Shown here: positions 59,557-64,000 of the stretch, piece after piece
Layout: every line of letters starts with the position of its first letter
Position numbering within the stretch: the first letter of the stretch is position 1
NCBI RefSeq assembly: GCF_024198215.1
Contig: NZ_JAKCFA010000024.1
Coordinates: 1 to 64,000 of the forward strand
DNA from: Myxococcus qinghaiensis
GTDB lineage: Bacteria > Myxococcota > Myxococcia > Myxococcales > Myxococcaceae
Direction: 5' to 3'
Length of the DNA stretch: 64,000 nt
Notes under the pieces: generated by a model
Databases searched by the model: none
Seen by the model: the letters and a program-made list of their open reading frames with translations, nothing else
Told to the model about the DNA's origin: nothing
Position numbers and translations under genes: made by a program

Positions 59557-60861
59557 ATGAGGCGGAGTGGAAGGTCCGGCATCGCCGGAGGCCGTGGGGT
59601 GATGCTGCTCGGGGCCCTGCTCGCGGGCTGTCAGATGGCCCCCGGCCAGGAGGAGGCGGCGCCCCCGAAGGACCTGGCACCCGTGGAGGCCAAGGCCGAT
59701 GGGGAGGCCCAGGCGCGTGAGTGGAGCCGGAAGTGGCCCTCACCCGCACCGCTCGGTCGCCGTGGACCGGCGGTGGCATATGGGGGAGGGAAGTTCTTCG
59801 CGGTCTGGAACGACGTGCGCGAGGGCGGAGTGTACGGCGCCCGCGTGAAGCCGGACGGCACCCTCCTGGACCCCGAAGGCATCCGCCTCAACCTGGGCGA
59901 CGGTCCCGTCGGAAGTGGACGACCCGGCATCGCCTTCAACGGGACGCATTTCTTCGTCGTCTGGGAGACGTCGGACGGCATCGACGGCGTGCGCGTGAAG
60001 CCGGATGGCACTGTCGTCGGCCCCGAGTTCCGGGTCATCCAGACGGACGAGTCCTTCGGGCCGGCGGCCATCGCCTGCTCCCCGAAGCTGTGTCTGGTGA
60101 CGTTCACCATCGCGGGTGACGCGGAGACGGTCATCTTCTTCGGACGCGTGACGAAGCATGCCGAGGTCATCGCGGACAGTGAGCGGACGCTCAGTCCAGC
60201 CTACAACTTCGCGGGCGATTCGGCGGTGGCGTGGAACAACAGCCGCAAGGAGTTCCTGGTCGTCTGGTCCGACGAGCGCGGGGCCGGCGCGGGGAAAGAG
60301 GACATCTACGGCAACCGCGTGAAGGAGAACGGCACCATCCTCGATGATGTCGGCTTTCCCATCGCCATGGCCCCCGGCGCCCAGTTGACGCCGGACGTGG
60401 CGTGGTCGGGCCGCCGCTACCACGTGGTCTGGTCCGACAACCGCGATGGCGACACGGACATCTTCGGAGCCCGGGTGCATGGGAATGGCACGGTGGAGGA
60501 CCCGGACGGCATTCCCATCTCCACCGCCATCGGGGAGCAGACCGTCCCGCGCCTCGCGCACCACAACTCCAAGTCCCTGGTCGTCTGGGATGACACGCGA
60601 GGCGGCCCGCACCGCGTCTGGGGCGCGCGGCTGGGTGAAGACGGCGACGTGTGGGACCCCACGGGCTTCGCCATCTCCCAGGGCGACCAGCCCCAGGAGT
60701 ACCTGCCAGACGTGGCCCAGGGCGCTGACCTGTTCTTCACCGCCTACGCCGGCGCGGATTCCTTCCTCCCCTTCGGGCCCAACTTCATCCTGGGCACGCG
60801 GGTGAACCACCACACGACGGTGAAGGACATCCCGGCCCTGCCACTCACCCAGGAGGAGTGA
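59557..60861 (+). CDS. Beta-propeller-like lipoprotein
   Basis: A 434-residue exported protein with lipobox LLAGC and GGGGAGAG before the ATG at 59557. Six to seven repeats follow, each of the form FFAVWND-x-R-x-GGVYGARV-x-PDGTLLDPEG or a variant (VVWSDNRDGDTDIFGARV, VVWDDTRGGPHRVWGARL). The repeated VW-x-D-x-R pattern is that of a propeller domain common in myxobacterial surface proteins. It probably binds ligands rather than acting as an enzyme. Confidence 0.75.
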   Translation: MRRSGRSGIAGGRGVMLLGALLAGCQMAPGQEEAAPPKDLAPVEAKADGEAQAREWSRKWPSPAPLGRRGPAVAYGGGKFFAVWNDVREGGVYGARVKPDGTLLDPEGIRLNLGDGPVGSGRPGIAFNGTHFFVVWETSDGIDGVRVKPDGTVVGPEFRVIQTDESFGPAAIACSPKLCLVTFTIAGDAETVIFFGRVTKHAEVIADSERTLSPAYNFAGDSAVAWNNSRKEFLVVWSDERGAGAGKEDIYGNRVKENGTILDDVGFPIAMAPGAQLTPDVAWSGRRYHVVWSDNRDGDTDIFGARVHGNGTVEDPDGIPISTAIGEQTVPRLAHHNSKSLVVWDDTRGGPHRVWGARLGEDGDVWDPTGFAISQGDQPQEYLPDVAQGADLFFTAYAGADSFLPFGPNFILGTRVNHHTTVKDIPALPLTQEE

Positions 60862-60889
60862 GGACAGGGCCCGGGCCCGACGACGTTCG

Positions 60890-61240
60890 TCAGCGCTTCG
60901 CCAGGAGCGGGCGCGGGTCGAACGTCACGCGGATGCGGGAGATGCGCCCATCCTCGACGTGGCTCCAGTTCGCCACCGGCAGGGGGGCGCCTTCCGAGGG
61001 CTGAATCTCGAACCAGGTCAGGACTTCGGCACCGTCCACGAAGCGGTGCAGCACCGTCACCTGGGGTGACACCTTCCACATGCCGTTGACCAGGCCCTTC
61101 ACGCAGGCCTCTGCCCCCTCCGCCGTGCCGAGCGCGCCGACGAAGCTCACGTCGGGCGCGAGCGTGGCGCGCAGCTTCGCCTCGTCCTTCTCGCTCCACG
61201 CATCGAAGTACGCCTTCACCACTTCCGCGGGACTCCCCAT
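60890..61240 (-). CDS. SnoaL/NTF2-like small protein
   Basis: A 116-residue NTF2-fold protein. VVKAYFDAWSEKDEAKLRAT opens it, followed by VTVLHRFVDGAEVLTWFEIQ and ISRIRVTFDPRPLL. GGAGG lies five bases before the ATG. Members are enzymes (isomerases, cyclases) or binding proteins. No catalytic residue can be fixed here. Confidence 0.85.
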   Translation of the reverse strand: MGSPAEVVKAYFDAWSEKDEAKLRATLAPDVSFVGALGTAEGAEACVKGLVNGMWKVSPQVTVLHRFVDGAEVLTWFEIQPSEGAPLPVANWSHVEDGRISRIRVTFDPRPLLAKR

Positions 61241-61343
61241 GTTCGACCTCCGAGAATGTCCTCCACCCTCCCCCACCTCGCTGACAGCGGAGTGTCAGGA
61301 TTGAGAGGGCTGCTTCCCGAGGAAAGCACGCATCCACCCTGGC

Positions 61344-62327
61344 TCAGCGCAGGGCGAAGCGCCGCCGGTAGGCGTCCGGAGTCAGGCCAGTACGGGCCTT
61401 GAAGCGGCGACGGAACGAGGTGGTCTCCGCGTAGCCCACGGCCTGGGAGATGTCCTCCACGGTGCGGGGGGTGGTCTCCAGCAGGTGCCGGGCGGCTTCG
61501 ATTCGCAGGCGCTGGACGTAATCCAGCGGGGTGTCGCCGGTGGCCTTGCGGAAGCGGCGCAGCAGCGTGCGCTCTCCCAGGCTCGCCGCCACGGCCGCGC
61601 CCGCCAAGCTCACCGGGCCGACGAGGTGCGCCTCCAGCCACTCCTGGGCGCGCAGCACGGCCTCGTCCCCGTGGCCCCGGGGCACGGCGTGCACCGCATA
61701 GGGCGCCTGGAACCTGCGGCCCGGCTCCACCAGGAGCATCTTCGCGCACAGCGCCGCCAGCTCCGGCGAGGCGTGCTTCGCCACCAGGTGCAGGCAGAGG
61801 TCCAGGTAGGCCGTCACGCCGCCCGCGGTGAGCACGTCGCCGTGGTCCACCAGCAGCAGCTCCGGCTTGAGCGCCACGCGCGGATAGTGCGCCACGAAGT
61901 CCTGGGCGAGCCCCCAGTGGGTGGTGGCCTCCCTCCCGTCCAGGAGGCCTGTCTTCGCGAGCAGGAAGGCCCCGGCGCACACCGCCGCCAGCGTGGAGCC
62001 CCGGGCGTGCTGGCCCGCCAGCCAGTCGGCCGTGGAAGGGTCGGCCACGCTGCCCCCCAGGTCGCCGATGACGGCGGGGACGAAGACGACATCGAAGCGC
62101 TCGGACGGGGCCGGCACCCGCGCGGCGGCGAGCTCCAGGCCGTGGAAGCTCCGGATGGGGCCTGCTCGCGCGGCCACCAGCTCGGCGGTGAAGGGCTCGC
62201 TCCGGCCCTGCTCACGGCACAGGAGGTTGGCCATGGCGAACACGTCCAGCGGCCCCGTCACGCTGGAGGCCACGCAGCCCTCCAGGGCCAGCACCGCGAT
62301 GTGGAGGGACGAGGACCTGTCGGCCAT
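61344..62327 (-). CDS. GlxA-type AraC-family regulator
   Basis: A 327-residue protein with an N-terminal DJ-1/PfpI-like domain (IAVLALEGCVASSVTGPLDV, AAVCAGAFLLAKTGLLDGRE with the elbow Cys) and a C-terminal AraC HTH (AAVAASLGERTLLRRFRKA, VEDISQAVGYAETTSFRRRF). It is divergent from an isochorismatase-family gene across 109 bases and probably controls it. It is the second such regulator-hydrolase pair in the window. Confidence 0.9.
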   Translation of the reverse strand: MADRSSSLHIAVLALEGCVASSVTGPLDVFAMANLLCREQGRSEPFTAELVAARAGPIRSFHGLELAAARVPAPSERFDVVFVPAVIGDLGGSVADPSTADWLAGQHARGSTLAAVCAGAFLLAKTGLLDGREATTHWGLAQDFVAHYPRVALKPELLLVDHGDVLTAGGVTAYLDLCLHLVAKHASPELAALCAKMLLVEPGRRFQAPYAVHAVPRGHGDEAVLRAQEWLEAHLVGPVSLAGAAVAASLGERTLLRRFRKATGDTPLDYVQRLRIEAARHLLETTPRTVEDISQAVGYAETTSFRRRFKARTGLTPDAYRRRFALR

Positions 62328-62436
62328 GTGCGCTTGTCGGTTTCCGCCCGGACTTTGTCAATCCGAGCACTGCCGCCGGAAGCGACGTCTGGATATTCAG
62401 CCGGACAACGGACGACCACGGATGGAGGAGAACCCC

Positions 62437-63006
62437 ATGGACAAGCCTTTGGAGAACGCCGCGCTGCTGCTCATCGACATCCAGAACGACTACTTCCCCG
62501 GAGGCCGGTTCGAGCTGGACGGCACCGACGCGGCGGCCACGCAGGCCCGGGCGGCGCTCGACTTCTTCCGCGAGCGGGGTGTGCCGGTCATCCACGTCCG
62601 TCACGAGTCACCGCAGCCAGGGGCTCCGTTCTTCCTGCCGGGGACGCCAGGGGCCCAGATTCATTCCCGCGTCGAGCCCCGGCCCGGCGAGGCGGTGGTG
62701 CTCAAGCACTTCCCCAACAGCTTCCGGGAGACGGACCTCCAGGAGCGCCTGCGGACGCTGGGCGTGAAGCACCTGGTCGTCACCGGGATGATGACGCTGA
62801 TGTGCGTGGACGCCACGGTGCGCGCGGCGGCGGACCAGGGCTACACCGTCACCGTGCTCCCGGATGCCTGCGCGGCCCGTGCCCTGGAGTTCAACGGCCA
62901 GAAGGTCTCCGCGCCGGATGTCCACGCCGCGTTCCTCGCCGCGCTCGGCATGGGCTACGCCCGCCTCGTTCCGACGGCGGAGTTCCTGGCCCAGGCCGGG
63001 CGCTGA
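62437..63006 (+). CDS. Isochorismatase-family hydrolase
   Basis: A 189-residue cysteine hydrolase. The catalytic triad regions are visible: Asp in ALLLIDIQNDYFPGG, Lys in VVLKHFPNSFRETDL and Cys in VVTGMMTLMCVDATVR. The nucleophile is inside GMMTLMCVDA, the usual site. Relatives hydrolyse isochorismate, nicotinamide or N-carbamoyl compounds. GGAGGA precedes ATG 62437; ATG 62422 adds five residues. Confidence 0.9.
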   Translation: MDKPLENAALLLIDIQNDYFPGGRFELDGTDAAATQARAALDFFRERGVPVIHVRHESPQPGAPFFLPGTPGAQIHSRVEPRPGEAVVLKHFPNSFRETDLQERLRTLGVKHLVVTGMMTLMCVDATVRAAADQGYTVTVLPDACAARALEFNGQKVSAPDVHAAFLAALGMGYARLVPTAEFLAQAGR

Positions 63007-63190
63007 CGCGAAAGCGCACTTCCCTGTTGGACGGTCACGCCGATGGCGCAGGCGCGGACCTGGCCGGGGTCCGAGGCGATGTGCTCCTTGGACCCCGCGG
63101 ACCTGGTGCCATTGACCATCGGCATGTTCTTCCAGCAGAGCTGCCCAGGCCAGGTGGCGCCCTCGTCGCCGCACAGTGAGTTTCCCGGGG
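62955..63190 (-). pseudogene. Gene remnant antisense to the end of the isochorismatase gene
   Basis: Leftward frame with strongly coding-like codons (about 90% G/C in third positions) but no proper start. It reads SLCGDEGATWPGQLCWKNM, then PMVNGTRSAGSKEHIASDP and GQVRACAIGVTVQQG, and stops at TAG 62955-62957 after running into the isochorismatase gene. It looks like the tail of a Cys-containing secreted protein whose 5' part was lost. It occupies the 200-base gap before the VOC gene. Confidence 0.45.
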
Positions 63191-63208
63191 GTGTTATGCC
63201 TTGGCACC

Positions 63209-63592
63209 ATGATTGACCACACGGGTATCGGTGTCGCGGACGTCGCGCGCTCCGCCATCTTCTACGATGCGGTGCTGAGCGCCTTTGGAATGCGCCGGGT
63301 CGCGCAGCTTCCCGAGAGCGATGGACGCGATGCGGTCGGCTACGGCGTCGACTATCCTGTCTTCTGGATTGACCGCTTCCATCCGCACAGCGTGAAGCAA
63401 CACACGGCCTTCGCGGCCCGGAGCCGCGCGGAGGTAGACGCCTTCCATGCGGCCGCGCTGAAATCCGGAGGCACCGACAACGGGCCTCCCGGGCTCCGCT
63501 CCACCGCGCAAGGCTATCCGCCGGGCTACTACGCCGCCTTCGTGTTCGACCCGGACGGCAACAACATGGAAGCCCTCTTCCGCGAGCGGTGA
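63209..63592 (+). CDS. VOC-family (glyoxalase/bleomycin resistance) protein
   Basis: A 127-residue metal-binding VOC protein. It opens DHTGIGVADVARSAIFYDAV (His ligand) and ends YYAAFVFDPDGNNMEALF (Glu ligand). The middle HTAFAARSRAEVDAFHAAAL is the usual His-bearing strand-helix. It probably acts as a lyase or resistance protein of unknown substrate. No strong ribosome-binding site is visible. Confidence 0.9.
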   Translation: MIDHTGIGVADVARSAIFYDAVLSAFGMRRVAQLPESDGRDAVGYGVDYPVFWIDRFHPHSVKQHTAFAARSRAEVDAFHAAALKSGGTDNGPPGLRSTAQGYPPGYYAAFVFDPDGNNMEALFRER

Positions 63593-63662
63593 GTCGGGTC
63601 CGCCGAGGCCCTGCTCACGCTCCGCGCTGTTCGCCGGGATTCCCGCCTGGAGGTCGTGAGCC

Positions 63663-64000
63663 TCACCGAGGCGCGGCGCCCGACGATGACTGCTTCGGAT
63701 TGGAGAACACCGAGCTGGCGGAGCGGTGGGAGATGCGTTGATAGCGCGCATAGGCCTCCACGAGCGCGCTGCGCATGGCCGTGGCCTCCGTGGGCCCATG
63801 CCGCGCCACGGTGGTGGCCAGTGCCTCCAGCAGATAGGCTTCGGGCGCCATCAACGTTCGCGTGAGCGCGATGGGGCTTGAGCCCAGCGTCTTCAGCACC
63901 GGGCCGAAGTACTGCTCACTCATGCACGCCAGGACGACGACAGGCCTGGGCGAGGCCCCCGGCGGAGACTCCACCGGAGGAGGCGCGCGGTCCATCAGCC
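63663..64000 (-). CDS. 3' part of a gene cut by the window edge
   Basis: At least 110 residues, with the frame open to the right-hand edge. Visible features are VVVLACMSEQYFGPVLK, then a helical LMAPEAYLLEALATTVARHG and SALVEAYARYQRIS, ending in a Ser/Ala-rich tail. The VVVLAC start could be the nucleophile strand of a caspase- or CHAT-like domain, but without the N-terminal half this is only a guess. The ATG at 63995 may be internal. Confidence 0.6.
   Translation of the reverse strand, partial: LMDRAPPPVESPPGASPRPVVVLACMSEQYFGPVLKTLGSSPIALTRTLMAPEAYLLEALATTVARHGPTEATAMRSALVEAYARYQRISHRSASSVFSNPKQSSSGAAPR

Noticed and set aside
1..64000. tRNA or rRNA genes, insertion sequences, prophage
   Set aside because: No cloverleaf, conserved rRNA segment, transposase, integrase or attachment-site duplication was noticed by eye.

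Overview
The window is very GC-rich chromosomal DNA, almost fully coding, with few overlapping operons and many small secreted lipoproteins. The gene content points to a myxobacterium of the Myxococcus/Corallococcus/Pyxidicoccus type. It includes many Cys-containing short lipoproteins, a TIGR02270-type HEAT protein, several PAS histidine kinases, M1/M28/M48 peptidases, a 5'-nucleotidase and predicted secreted toxins. That placement is inference; there is no rRNA or other marker here.

Layout. 0-10 kb: small lipoprotein, beta-helix lipoprotein, phytanoyl-CoA dioxygenase-like gene (with an odd in-frame TAG upstream), membrane protein with a spermidine-synthase-like domain, M1 metallopeptidase, alpha/alpha-fold lipoprotein, Na+/H+ antiporter. 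10.4-16.2 kb: a toxin-delivery island. It holds a HEAT/TIGR02270 protein fused to a ketoacyl-synthase fold that lacks its catalytic residues, an AHH nuclease, an Imm11-like and an Imm49-like protein, and convergently a DUF6484 protein and a DUF4150 PAAR-like protein. I read this as a type VI secretion (T6SS) effector/immunity cassette. 16.2-26.5 kb: HxlR regulator divergent from a quinone-reductase pair, a molybdopterin/2Fe-2S oxidoreductase pair, aldo/keto reductase, RibD-like reductase, SGNH esterase and three lipoproteins. 27-43 kb: cold-shock protein with a terminator, 5'-nucleotidase, SUKH proteins, M28 peptidase, acyltransferase, fatty-acid desaturase operon, ArsR-SRPBCC operon with a striking operator, zinc-ribbon membrane protein, dienelactone hydrolase/GlxA pair, HlyIII. 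43-50 kb: beta-helix protein, a candidate exported cysteine-protease-like effector, a methyltransferase, a DUF2442-FHA protein, PAS kinase and NADP reductase. 50-64 kb: M48 protease, GNAT, AraC, hybrid kinase, NleD/M91-like metalloprotease, duplicated SmpA-like protein, second GlxA regulator with a divergent isochorismatase, VOC protein and an edge-truncated gene.

How genes work together. The clearest functional unit is the 10.4-16.2 kb cassette: delivery parts (PAAR-like tip, DUF6484, probable loading adaptor), one nuclease and two candidate immunity proteins. Two further possible effectors (44.06 kb and 57.04 kb) and two SUKH-type immunity-like genes (29.65 and 36.15 kb) suggest that interbacterial or host-directed toxins are spread through the region. 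Three regulator/enzyme pairs (HxlR-oxidoreductases, two GlxA-hydrolases) look like chemical-stress or catabolic switches, and ArsR-SRPBCC is an autoregulated two-gene operon.

Functions rest on motifs and family resemblance read by eye; no database search was run. Starts were moved to internal ATG/GTG codons where a ribosome-binding site or signal peptide supported it.
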